Assembly (NCBI RefSeq): GCF_014836905.1
Contig: NZ_JACSPZ010000005.1
Location: forward strand, 1 to 64,000
Source of the DNA: Solibacillus faecavium
Lineage (GTDB): Bacteria; Bacillota; Bacilli; Bacillales_A; Planococcaceae
Length of the DNA stretch: 64,000 bases
Direction of reading: 5' to 3'
The notes beneath the pieces were generated by a model. It had not been told where the DNA came from. It saw nothing but the letters and a program-made list of their open reading frames with translations, and did no database searches. Below are positions 1 to 8,544 of the stretch, one piece after another. How positions within the stretch are numbered: position 1 is the first letter of the stretch; each line of letters opens with the position of its first letter. Made by a program: the position numbers and the translations under genes.

Positions 1-93
1 GTTGACACTCAAGCATCATACAAGAGGGCTTTTTTTATTTCAAGTCCCCGAAAATGTTTCTAACAGGAATGCTCCTTATACATCTTTACAATT

Positions 94-1596
94 TTAATCT
101 CCGAAATAATCGTCGGTCAAGTCTTCACCTTTATGACTTCTATTAGAAGAAGGTAATTCAGGTCGGTAATGGTCTGGATTATTGTGCTCATCTAGAAACT
201 CTTTTCTTGAGATACCTCTTTCTTGGGCACTCTGTTGATGCTTTCTAAATTCGTATCCTGGTTTATGTCCCATATCCCATGGTTCTTCTTTCTTCATTAC
301 TTTCTCAGTAACTGGGTCTATTACTTCACCATCTGCACCTTTGGCTTTTTCCCAAGCTTTATCCCTAACACCTTTTCTATAACCTGAAGGACGTCTATAT
401 GTTTTGTCAATTTTAGCCGTACCCTTATCAACAACCTCATCAACATCACTCTTCTTAACAACCTCACCCACATTACTATCTACAATTTTATCAATCGCTT
501 TCGGGATTTTCAAAACTTTTCCTACTGGAATGAAGGATGCTAACGCAATTCCTTTATCTAGTAATGATGCATCTTTGTCAGCGAGCGTGTTCACATCGTC
601 CAATATTAAGAAATCCAACAAACCTTTTCCGACTTTTGTAGCGCCACTTCCGACATCTCCTAGGAAATTAAGAAAACCATTCCCCTCATCTTTCACATTA
701 TCTACTGTTGTGGCTGTAGTGGAAAGCTCTTTTGCGATTTCTTTTTCTTTTTGCTTCATAAATGAAACGAAATTTGTTGAAACCATTGCGCCGCTGAGAC
801 CGAAAGTACCTAAAGGCTGTTGACCGGTTAGATAAATACCCGAAAGTGTGTAAGGATTCGCCCCTCCGATTCCTCCAGGATTAAATAGTGGATTCATATT
901 AATCACTTGATCCAGCGATTGCGTTCGATAGGCCAGTGCAATCATTAACGGATTCTGACTAGCGAATGACTGCCATTGTTCTGCTGGGAAGTTAACATCT
1001 GTTACCCCTTCTGTCATCATCGTTTCTATGTTGGTAATCCATGTTTTCATGTGCATCAGGTCTGTTTGAATTGTCGTTAATGCATCGGTTTGGGACCCAT
1101 CGAATTCAATCAGTTTTTCAACGGTTTCGTCCCGATGGCGTTTCGCGTCATGTACACCCAGATGGACTTCACTATCATCCAGTTTTGGCAAGCTCACGAT
1201 ATCTGACACTTGGTCCATGATATTATTGGTTTCGTCTGTTAGCTCTTCTGTCACTTGTTTGGCTCGGTTTAAGCCTTGCTCGATTTCGCCTTCCAATGCT
1301 GCTTGGCGAATAAAGCCTGATGAATCCGGTTCAAGTGATGAAAGGGCTGTTTTCATCTCTTGAAGAACACTAGTAAAGCTATTTTTAAAGGTATTGAAAA
1401 ATGTGAGGAATGGCAAATGGCAACTCTCGTAATATGCACGTAATGCTTCTCCACCTTGACCTTTTAGCGATTCTTCTAATTGTGTGAGACCTTGAACAGC
1501 ACTTTCAATTTGTTTCATTTCACTTTCCAGGCGGGTTAACTGATTAACAGTTCTTTCAAGTCCTTGCTGAAACTCATTTACATTCAATACCTTCAA
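94..1596 (-). CDS. LXG-domain T7SS effector with C-terminal GH-E family nuclease domain
   Basis: Predicted secreted polymorphic toxin of the type VII system. Residues 1-220 form the helical LXG domain and closely match the N-terminus of the second LXG protein at 3366-4937; the L-x-G motif lies in LEESLKGQGG near residue 45. The middle (about 230-395) is a variable linker. The last ~100 residues carry GHKPG at 443-447 with downstream His, Asn and Glu residues, as in the HNH/Endo VII GH-E nuclease family, so DNA or RNA cleavage is the inferred activity. The start is TTG behind GGTGATAAA. It is the last gene of the cargo cluster in this window. The cognate immunity gene is expected next downstream but would fall outside base 1. 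The LXG call is firm; the nuclease call rests on the GHxxG motif and context. Confidence 0.85.
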   Translation of the reverse strand: MKVLNVNEFQQGLERTVNQLTRLESEMKQIESAVQGLTQLEESLKGQGGEALRAYYESCHLPFLTFFNTFKNSFTSVLQEMKTALSSLEPDSSGFIRQAALEGEIEQGLNRAKQVTEELTDETNNIMDQVSDIVSLPKLDDSEVHLGVHDAKRHRDETVEKLIEFDGSQTDALTTIQTDLMHMKTWITNIETMMTEGVTDVNFPAEQWQSFASQNPLMIALAYRTQSLDQVINMNPLFNPGGIGGANPYTLSGIYLTGQQPLGTFGLSGAMVSTNFVSFMKQKEKEIAKELSTTATTVDNVKDEGNGFLNFLGDVGSGATKVGKGLLDFLILDDVNTLADKDASLLDKGIALASFIPVGKVLKIPKAIDKIVDSNVGEVVKKSDVDEVVDKGTAKIDKTYRRPSGYRKGVRDKAWEKAKGADGEVIDPVTEKVMKKEEPWDMGHKPGYEFRKHQQSAQERGISRKEFLDEHNNPDHYRPELPSSNRSHKGEDLTDDYFGD

Positions 1597-1651
1597 TTTA
1601 TCACCATCTTTTTAATAGTTCCATCTAAATTGGCCAACCATTAATTATTAA

Positions 1652-2101
1652 TTACCTTACTCCTACACTCATTTCCGCATATACTGTACCAGAATGGCTG
1701 CGCTTGTACTCCACAAAGATTGGGCTACTTTGATTAAAATTATTTTTTTGTAAGTGTTCCACTAGCTCCCAGTACTTCTCCTGAGACTGCGCATCAAATT
1801 CGTTCGTAATCCTTGTCATAAGCATGCGATTGACTGAAAAATAGCTTCTAAAATTGACATCTTCAGCAGCTTTCAAATCCGAAACATTGCTTTCCTCTAT
1901 AGAACGGAATATTTCAGCTGTCATTACAGGAGCAGTAGGATCACTTATAATAGAAAAGAACATCGTGTCTTGAATATGAAAACCATTGTTTGAGAGAATT
2001 TGATCAAAATCCGCAAAAGCCAGATCAATTTCTTCTGGCACGAAGTTATAATATTTAGAAGCTACATTCCGGTAAGAAATTTGGTGATTTTCTACAATCA
2101 T
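1652..2101 (-). CDS. DUF5085-like small protein, LXG-associated
   Basis: Soluble protein of about 149 residues with no signal peptide or membrane segment. The N-terminal pattern (HQISYRNVASKYYNF) and the later FFSI and FVEYK strands recall the DUF5085 family seen beside LXG toxin genes; this is recognition from memory. I start it at the second ATG (2101), which overlaps the stop of the preceding gene as ATGA; an ATG at 2116 is possible but has a weaker ribosome site. It lies between the 149-residue relative upstream and the GH-E LXG gene downstream, so an adaptor, chaperone or targeting role for LXG export is the leading inference. An immunity function is less likely because it precedes the toxin gene. 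Confidence 0.65.
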   Translation of the reverse strand: MIVENHQISYRNVASKYYNFVPEEIDLAFADFDQILSNNGFHIQDTMFFSIISDPTAPVMTAEIFRSIEESNVSDLKAAEDVNFRSYFSVNRMLMTRITNEFDAQSQEKYWELVEHLQKNNFNQSSPIFVEYKRSHSGTVYAEMSVGVR

Positions 2102-2547
2102 TTCACTTCGCTCCATTCTTTTAACGGGACGTATAAATCAATTAAATATTCTCCGTAAACATCCAATAGTACGCAAATGAATGAATTATCTACTGATATA
2201 TTCTCAGTTGCTGCATAACTTTTGATTTTCTGGATAGCTGTACTAAAATCTTCCTCTTCCTGTGCCTGGCGCATTAATAGCGCTTTTTCTATACTAAATT
2301 GGTGGATATATTCAAAATCTGTAATACCTTCTTCAAATTCCACGGCATCATTTATCGGTAAATAATATGTGAACAGGCCTTCATTATCTTTTTCTTCTTC
2401 ATAGGAAAAAAATACAGGACCATTTTGATACACTTCATGATTTAATGGGAAATCTTCTAAAATCTTAATCCCTTCTAGCCAATTTTCTTTTTTATCTCTT
2501 ACTTGAAATGTAATTAAATGATCGAAATGTAAGCTGCGAATATCCAT
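2098..2547 (-). CDS. DUF5085-like small protein (probable divergent paralogue of the next gene)
   Basis: Acidic soluble protein of 149 residues. It has the same overall layout as the following gene: an N-terminal ITFQ strand, a central GPVFFSY strand, a middle helix rich in Glu, and a C-terminal strand pair (FICVLLD, YLIDLYV). This suggests a shared fold, possibly GyrI-like, though sequence identity by eye is low. The ATG follows AGGAGG at good spacing and the stop overlaps the next start by 4 bp, so the two products are probably made together and may form a heterodimer. Function is unknown. The position between two LXG modules suggests a role in effector handling or immunity. Confidence 0.55.
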   Translation of the reverse strand: MDIRSLHFDHLITFQVRDKKENWLEGIKILEDFPLNHEVYQNGPVFFSYEEEKDNEGLFTYYLPINDAVEFEEGITDFEYIHQFSIEKALLMRQAQEEEDFSTAIQKIKSYAATENISVDNSFICVLLDVYGEYLIDLYVPLKEWSEVK

Positions 2548-2560
2548 TAAATCCAGCCTC

Positions 2561-3346
2561 CTAATTATGTTTAACTTTTCTATTATTTTTAGCTACTCTT
2601 TCCGTGTACAAATAGCCACTTATATCAAAATTAAAGCTTTTAAAACGAATTTTACAATAAAGAATAACGAGCTGTTCGGGCAAGACAAAAATCAATGTGT
2701 AAAAAAGACCAAATGGTAAAAAAACAAACATTACTGTATCAAAGAAATCAGAAGATCCCATTTTCATTACGTATTGGATAATAAAAACAAGACTAATACT
2801 GCCGATTATTGCAATAGGGATATAAGATTTCGTTTCAAATTTTCCGCGCATTTCATCACTTTTAGATCCTTTGCGATAATAACCTTTCTGAAGGAGTATA
2901 TAAAATCGAATAAACGTTGCGAGAAATAATAATACACCGATTGTAAGTGTAATCCATGTTAAGTTAACTAGAGATTCAACTGTTGCATCATCACTTTCTC
3001 CTAGATAAAAAAGCGCAGATAGGTAGAAAAAAACTGTGAAATTTTGAGTGACTATAATAGATAAGAAATACTGTACCTTCTCCGCTCTTTTAAAAACAGC
3101 TGGTATCGCAAAAACAACGGATAATAAAATTAAAATTGCTGTCAACCACATATGGATTGTTTGAATACTTTCGAAATTTGGATAGATTGTGTACTTACCA
3201 GCAACATAATAAGTAAGATAAAATACCAATGCCTGTATGAACATACCTAATATCAACACAGTAGCTAATGAATTTGGGCTTTGTCTACCAGATTCCAGCG
3301 GTCCTCTTAATACAGCGAAATCTTCTTCTGATAGTTTTTTTAACAT
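2561..3346 (-). CDS. Multi-pass membrane protein, candidate immunity protein for the glycine-zipper LXG toxin
   Basis: 261 residues with about six hydrophobic segments (roughly 27-47, 68-85, 93-112, 127-150, 172-190, 203-225) and a basic C-terminal tail. No family is recognised. It starts 19 bp downstream of the LXG gene at 3366-4937, behind a strong AGGAGG site. That LXG protein ends in a glycine zipper typical of membrane-depolarising effectors such as Staphylococcus aureus TspA, whose immunity partner TsaI (DUF443) is also a multi-pass membrane protein. The placement and topology therefore suggest that it protects the producer membrane. This is inference; I see no clear similarity to DUF443. 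Confidence 0.6.
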   Translation of the reverse strand: MLKKLSEEDFAVLRGPLESGRQSPNSLATVLILGMFIQALVFYLTYYVAGKYTIYPNFESIQTIHMWLTAILILLSVVFAIPAVFKRAEKVQYFLSIIVTQNFTVFFYLSALFYLGESDDATVESLVNLTWITLTIGVLLFLATFIRFYILLQKGYYRKGSKSDEMRGKFETKSYIPIAIIGSISLVFIIQYVMKMGSSDFFDTVMFVFLPFGLFYTLIFVLPEQLVILYCKIRFKSFNFDISGYLYTERVAKNNRKVKHN

Positions 3347-3365
3347 GAGGTGAAGCCTCCTATTT

Positions 3366-4937
3366 TTAACGGAACCAGCCCTTTATTTTATCCATGGCCG
3401 ATTCCCCTGTTTCTTTATCTTTTTTATTTAACAAACCATTGATAAATATACCAGCTGTAACACCAATTGCAGTCCCAACACCGGGAATAGGAACAGCTGC
3501 AGTGAAAAGTGCAACACTGGCAGCCTGAACCGCACCGCCGACTGCTGTATCTATCGCTGTATCTCTTATGGCACTCTTATGCAGGTCTCCGCCTGATAAC
3601 CCGGCATCTTTCGCATTATGATAGTTAGCATAATAGTTGAATCCGGCTGAAATGGGCGCTAATCCCTTTGTAATTCCTTTTGTAAAACCATTCGTGAAGA
3701 TACCTTTCACATCTACAATATCTTTAAATGATTTCCCGGCACCCGCCGCTGCTGCCTTACCGACAGTTTTTGCCTTTTCAGTAATACTTGCTTTATCATT
3801 CCAGTACTTAAGGGAAGAGTGGTCCTTTAATGCGGCTTCTCCCACTTTTGACCAGCCGGATTGCCCCTTCTTTTGTGTGCCGAATTTTAAAATTGCACTG
3901 TTATTAGCTTGCTGCTGATGGTGTTGCGGCTTCCATGGTTTGTCCCCTTTTGGTAGTTTATAATTTAGCTCTCTTAACGCTCTTGCATCTGGAGTAACCC
4001 TCAAATAGTGAAGTGCCTCTTTACTAGCACGTAAACGGTAAGCAGGTCGACCAGTACGTGTATCACGTACTAACTCCATTTTCAAACCACCCTTTTTACC
4101 CGCCATAAACATTCCAAAGCTTTCAACTGCTCCATTTAAAGCCGTATTAAATCTCCTAAAATTACCTGTGTCTTCCTTATATCCCATAATTGTTTCATCA
4201 GCTGATGAGACATTACCGGTCTGCTCTCCAGGTGCCCCTTCTGTTACTCCATCTAATGGGTTGGTTCTACTCGTTAACCCCGTAAGAAGCGCTGTCGTTG
4301 AAGCATACTGTGCCCAAAGCTCTTTAGGGAAATTCACATCTGTTAAGCCTTCCGCTATCATCGTTTCCAAATCTTTAATCCATGTATTCATTGCTAAAAA
4401 GTCACTCTCAACAGCTGTCAGAGCGGACGTTTGGCTATTGTCAAATGTATTTAGATCTTCTACTGTTGTATCGCGATGCTTTTTTGCTACCTGAATTTCA
4501 TTATGAACTTCGGAATCATTTAATTGCGGAAGCGATACAATATCTGAAACGCTACCTATTATTGTATTTGTTTCATTTGTTAGGCTTTCTGTAATTTGTT
4601 TTGCATTGTTCAAACCTTGCTCCACATTATTTTCAAGGAATGATTGTTGAATATAACCATTACGATCAGGTTCTAGGCTATCAAGTGCTGACTGCATTTG
4701 CGTAAGAATATCCTGGAAATTGCCTTTAACTAAATAGAAAAATTGCAAAAAGGGCACATGACAGTCCTGATAATATGCTCGTATTGCACTGCCGCCTTGC
4801 CCCTTTAATGATTCCTCAAGCTGAATTAGCTCTTGAATGGATGTTTCAACTGTTTTCATTTCTGTCTCAAGTCTTGTTAGCATAGTTAGATTTCGTGAAA
4901 TACCACTGTGGAAATTACTCGAATCTAGTATTTTCAT
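3366..4937 (-). CDS. LXG-domain T7SS effector with glycine-zipper (TspA/TelE-like) C-terminal domain
   Basis: 523 residues. The N-terminal LXG domain spans about 1-220, with L44-K45-G46 in the motif. A central region around 290-390 contains a basic, His/Gln-rich stretch. The C-terminal domain ends with a hydrophobic segment from about 461 to 502 rich in Gly/Ala repeats (GGA, PGVGTAIG, TAG), a glycine zipper, followed by a short charged tail. By analogy with TspA of S. aureus and TelE of streptococci it should insert in target membranes and depolarise them. Its ATG overlaps the stop of the YwqI-like gene (TAATG), implying coupled translation with its helical partner. The multi-pass membrane protein downstream is the likely immunity gene. 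Confidence 0.85.
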   Translation of the reverse strand: MKILDSSNFHSGISRNLTMLTRLETEMKTVETSIQELIQLEESLKGQGGSAIRAYYQDCHVPFLQFFYLVKGNFQDILTQMQSALDSLEPDRNGYIQQSFLENNVEQGLNNAKQITESLTNETNTIIGSVSDIVSLPQLNDSEVHNEIQVAKKHRDTTVEDLNTFDNSQTSALTAVESDFLAMNTWIKDLETMIAEGLTDVNFPKELWAQYASTTALLTGLTSRTNPLDGVTEGAPGEQTGNVSSADETIMGYKEDTGNFRRFNTALNGAVESFGMFMAGKKGGLKMELVRDTRTGRPAYRLRASKEALHYLRVTPDARALRELNYKLPKGDKPWKPQHHQQQANNSAILKFGTQKKGQSGWSKVGEAALKDHSSLKYWNDKASITEKAKTVGKAAAAGAGKSFKDIVDVKGIFTNGFTKGITKGLAPISAGFNYYANYHNAKDAGLSGGDLHKSAIRDTAIDTAVGGAVQAASVALFTAAVPIPGVGTAIGVTAGIFINGLLNKKDKETGESAMDKIKGWFR

Positions 4938-5239
4938 TAATCTATTAGCCTCCTCGGACCAGAAACGGTGCCATTAATATTCGTCGAAATACGTTGATCC
5001 TGCTCCTTCATATATTGAACAGAATTTCTTGTAGTCTGAATATTATTTTGCAGCACCATCTGGTAACTTGTTAAGATTTGCTCTAATTGTATAGAGAGCT
5101 CGTTTAACTTTGTTACTACATCTAATGTATTTCCTTCAATTGGAAGTTCTGCAGTAGGCTTAAGTGATGAAGCTGCATTTTCAATCACAGATAGCTGTTC
5201 TTCTACATCCGCATAGACGATTTTCACTTCATTTGACAA
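4937..5239 (-). CDS. YwqI/YxiC-like (DUF5344) helical LXG-associated protein
   Basis: 100-residue, mostly helical soluble protein in the WXG100 size range but without a WXG motif. It resembles B. subtilis YwqI/YxiC, which precede LXG toxin genes. Proteins of this type (Lap, LXG-associated alpha-helical proteins) bind the LXG domain and help target it to the secretion apparatus; this is known from streptococcal systems. The start is TTG behind AAAGGAGAG with 8 bp spacing. The stop overlaps the ATG of the glycine-zipper LXG gene, so the pair is translationally coupled. It is the first cargo gene after essA. Confidence 0.75.
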   Translation of the reverse strand: MSNEVKIVYADVEEQLSVIENAASSLKPTAELPIEGNTLDVVTKLNELSIQLEQILTSYQMVLQNNIQTTRNSVQYMKEQDQRISTNINGTVSGPRRLID

Positions 5240-5288
5240 ATGTACTCTCTCCTTTCTAATGGAATCTAGACATTACTCCTACCATTTC

Positions 5289-5810
5289 TTATTTTTTCTC
5301 ACTTTGCACCATTTTAGGTACAAGCCAAATTAGCACAACTAAAATACTTACTATTAATATACCAATATAAATAATTCGTAAATTTTTACTTTTACTTTGG
5401 TTAATGGTCGTTGCATTTGAAACTTGTTCTTTAGCAGCATTTAATTCGCTTGAAAATAATTGATATTTTGTTGATTCGTAAGCAATTGTTTTACGGTTTT
5501 CAAAGTTATTAATAAAGAGTTCTTCCTTTATTTTTTCATTGGAGTTTTTATCCTTTGGCAGGAAATCCAGTTTTTTTTGCTCTTCTCGAATATTTTTGCG
5601 AATCTCTAATAAAGCCTCATTATGAAGGTATTCCTTATTATGTTTAAACTCTTTTTCTTTATATTCGTTTGGATTCAATTTATACAGGTCGGTAGATGCA
5701 TAGACAGTCATTCCAACTTTTAAATCCAACGGGAAGCTGGTTTCAAATATGAATCCAGCTCCCCAAATTAGAGATAAACTAAAGAAACCAACTATTACCT
5801 TACATTTCAT
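5289..5810 (-). CDS. essA: Type VII secretion protein EssA (YueC)
   Basis: Small membrane component of the T7SSb apparatus. It has an N-terminal hydrophobic segment (GFFSLSLIWGAGFIF), a Lys/Glu/Asn-rich extracellular middle and a single C-terminal transmembrane helix (IIYIGILIVSILVVLIWLV) with a basic tail. Length and topology fit EssA/YueC, and it directly follows esaA as in B. subtilis. I place the start at the ATG at 5810, preceded by GAGGAA; an upstream in-frame ATG at 5834 lacks a ribosome site. Either start overlaps the end of esaA. It is the last apparatus gene before the cargo module. Confidence 0.8.
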   Translation of the reverse strand: MKCKVIVGFFSLSLIWGAGFIFETSFPLDLKVGMTVYASTDLYKLNPNEYKEKEFKHNKEYLHNEALLEIRKNIREEQKKLDFLPKDKNSNEKIKEELFINNFENRKTIAYESTKYQLFSSELNAAKEQVSNATTINQSKSKNLRIIYIGILIVSILVVLIWLVPKMVQSEKK

Positions 5811-8544
5811 ACATAGGTTCCTCGTCTTGTTCATTGGAACGGTTTTTGATTTTCCCTGCGATATACGGTATTAATGCAGACACTCCAATAATCACCAATA
5901 GAACGATACTTGCAGGGATAATTAATGATTCCGGACCGTATTGAATCGATAAATAAACTTTTGACATCGGATCTTCATAATCTAGATTCGAAGCTAACAA
6001 TGTCAACATTGGTGTTACGAAAAACGCGATCACTGCCACACTTACAAACCAACCGATTAAAGGTCCAATCGAGAAGCTTGCAAAAATAATTGTCGATACA
6101 GCAGCTAATAATAATATAGTGAAAATCGTCCACTCGATTGTTCCTGTTTCATTTAGAGAATAAATTTCCATGCCGTAAATACTTATAATCAACCCGACGA
6201 TTAAGTTTAATAAAGAGAATAACGCGATACGTACGCCCGGTTTGTTATTGTTGAAATAGTAGCAGAAGTAGCCGATTAATAAACTACTAATTAATACAAT
6301 GACAAGGACGATGACTGGCGGTACTTTATTCTCTTCTACCGTTGCATTTAAGCTAGTAGATGTAAGCGGAGTTGATAAATGATCATATATATGCCCATTT
6401 CTTTGTCCATCCACAAACGCATTATTTAATACGTTATGAATATCATTTCGGTATTTTTCTGTTGTACTAACGTTATCATTCCACTTATTATTTAGTTCAT
6501 TTGTATCTGCGTTTACATTAGCTGCTTTTGCATATAAATCATTTGTAACGAGCATGATGTTATCTTGATTATCCATAATGCTGTTCATTGAGTTACTCAT
6601 TGCTGTTAAGTTTTGAATAATACTATGTTGATTTGAAACTAATGCATTGCCGTCTGCAGGTGGTACTGAAAATACTGTGGAACCCGATATAAATGAATCC
6701 AAGCTTTTCTGCATATTGTTAGCACTTGTCTCAACAGCCTGTATTTGTGATGAAATTGCCTCATAGTCAGAGTCAACTTTTGCCGTATACTCTGTAAAGA
6801 AAGATTTAACATCTTCCTCTAAACTTACTAACTGTTCCTGGGAATCCGGAACCCCTTGTTGTAATTCATTTAGAATGCTTGAACCTTCATTGTTCATAAC
6901 TAAAAGGTTATTTACACTTAAGTTTGTCTTTAAAATGGTTTCGTATTGCGCTAATGCCCCGTAATATTCCATGAGCATTGCTGTATTGTTACTATCAATA
7001 GTTTTAGAGAAAACACTTCTTAGCCTTTCCTTTTTCGCCCCATTCATCAATGGTGAATTCATAATTTCAGATTCTTTCCTCTTTACTTCTTCTACAATTG
7101 TGAATTCATTTATTTCAGGCTTCAGCTCATCTCCTTTGGCGTCTTCCTGAGATTCTTGAGACTCGATTAACTCCTCTTGCAGTTGTCTTTCTTGCTGTTG
7201 AATTTGATTAATATTTGATTCAATTACAGTTATCTGAGAAGACAGCTGTGAAAGTTGATCATTTACAGCTAGAATTTCTTTATTAGAATTTTCATCATTT
7301 ATTTCAGATGTATTTCCCGAAGCAATGACTACTTCTTCTTTCACTGAATTAATATTTTGAATTAAGCTTATTAATTTATCTCTTTCAGAATCTAATGCTG
7401 CAATTTTAGAGGATGCGATAAATTGGCGCGTATTGTTTTTTACTTCTCCACTTTTTCTAGCCTGTATTGGTTGTACTTGACTAGGTGAACTAGTATTTAG
7501 CTGATCTTTTAACGTAATTAATTGATTTTCATATTGAACAAGTAATTCGCCTTCCACTTGATTTAAAAGGTCGATAATTTCCTCTCTCTGTTTAACGACC
7601 TGGCTAGTTAAGTTGTTTACACTCTCCTTATTTTTTGCCAGTTGTTCTTCAAGCATTTGGACGTTCTCATTAATGCTATCGTTGTGATCAATCAAATAAT
7701 TTTTTGTTTCATTATATCGAGGTTCCTGATCATTTTTCATAAAGACTACTGAAAGCAAACTTTCCTGCTGTAGTGGCTGTAATAGCTGTTGTTGGGTCGT
7801 ATGATATTCTTTGTAGTCATTTACATAAGATACAAATTGGGATAATAGCACTTCAAATTCTCCAGCTTCCTGAATACTTCCATCGATTGGAGTCCCACTT
7901 ACAGTTGAAGCTAGATTTTCTAGCATTTGTTTTTGATTTTCAATATCCCCTACTACGCTCGCTAAATTTGGACGGTAAAATTCCGATATTGTATTTAAAA
8001 ATTCTATTTCCTTTTGCAAAATCGTATCAAACTCATTACGTACCTTCTCTAAATCTTGAGATACATAACTCCAGTAAAGAGTAGCGATTTTCCCATTGAC
8101 ACGTGCAGTCGCTTTATCAATTTCACGTAAAACTTTCTCACGATTTGCTGCATTTAATTGACCGCCAACTGTATATTTAAATTCAGCCTTAACTGGTTGT
8201 TGTTCCTCATATGTCATAATATTTTTCGAAAAATTTGATGGAATATAGACGATTGCATCGTAATCTTGACCCGCCAACCCTTTTTCAGCAGCGCTACGAC
8301 TCACAACAGACCAGTTGAAGTCAGAGTCTGTCGTGAGAACAGTCGCTACCTCTTTTCCGAATTCCAGTGCATTTTCTTCCTTTTCTGCACCTGTATCTTC
8401 ATTTACAACAGCGATATTTTTCGTTCCATTTGATTCATCAAAAAACGGATTTTCACCTATTGCAAAGAAATAAATAATCGGGGCTCCGATAATCAAAATC
8501 ATGACGATTGCAATTTTTAACATTAACCTCTTTTGAGACGTCAT
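5800..8544 (-). CDS. esaA: Type VII secretion protein EsaA (YueB)
   Basis: 914-residue YhgE/Pip-type membrane protein. One transmembrane helix lies near residues 8-28, a long extracellular region with coiled-coil segments follows (about 30-690, several Gln/Glu-rich repeats around 400-470), then about six helices at the C-terminus (720-900). In B. subtilis the homologue YueB is the SPP1 phage receptor and is required for YukE secretion; in S. aureus EsaA forms a surface-exposed dimer of the Ess machine. Its ATG overlaps the essC stop as ATGA. The large exposed coiled-coil region is the part expected to vary most between strains. Confidence 0.92.
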   Translation of the reverse strand: MTSQKRLMLKIAIVMILIIGAPIIYFFAIGENPFFDESNGTKNIAVVNEDTGAEKEENALEFGKEVATVLTTDSDFNWSVVSRSAAEKGLAGQDYDAIVYIPSNFSKNIMTYEEQQPVKAEFKYTVGGQLNAANREKVLREIDKATARVNGKIATLYWSYVSQDLEKVRNEFDTILQKEIEFLNTISEFYRPNLASVVGDIENQKQMLENLASTVSGTPIDGSIQEAGEFEVLLSQFVSYVNDYKEYHTTQQQLLQPLQQESLLSVVFMKNDQEPRYNETKNYLIDHNDSINENVQMLEEQLAKNKESVNNLTSQVVKQREEIIDLLNQVEGELLVQYENQLITLKDQLNTSSPSQVQPIQARKSGEVKNNTRQFIASSKIAALDSERDKLISLIQNINSVKEEVVIASGNTSEINDENSNKEILAVNDQLSQLSSQITVIESNINQIQQQERQLQEELIESQESQEDAKGDELKPEINEFTIVEEVKRKESEIMNSPLMNGAKKERLRSVFSKTIDSNNTAMLMEYYGALAQYETILKTNLSVNNLLVMNNEGSSILNELQQGVPDSQEQLVSLEEDVKSFFTEYTAKVDSDYEAISSQIQAVETSANNMQKSLDSFISGSTVFSVPPADGNALVSNQHSIIQNLTAMSNSMNSIMDNQDNIMLVTNDLYAKAANVNADTNELNNKWNDNVSTTEKYRNDIHNVLNNAFVDGQRNGHIYDHLSTPLTSTSLNATVEENKVPPVIVLVIVLISSLLIGYFCYYFNNNKPGVRIALFSLLNLIVGLIISIYGMEIYSLNETGTIEWTIFTILLLAAVSTIIFASFSIGPLIGWFVSVAVIAFFVTPMLTLLASNLDYEDPMSKVYLSIQYGPESLIIPASIVLLVIIGVSALIPYIAGKIKNRSNEQDEEPMYEM

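Noticed and set aside
404-823. Plus-strand frame of 139 codons opposite the GH-E LXG gene
   Set aside because: It is antisense to a well-supported gene, with low-complexity Ser/Thr/Phe content and no ribosome site.
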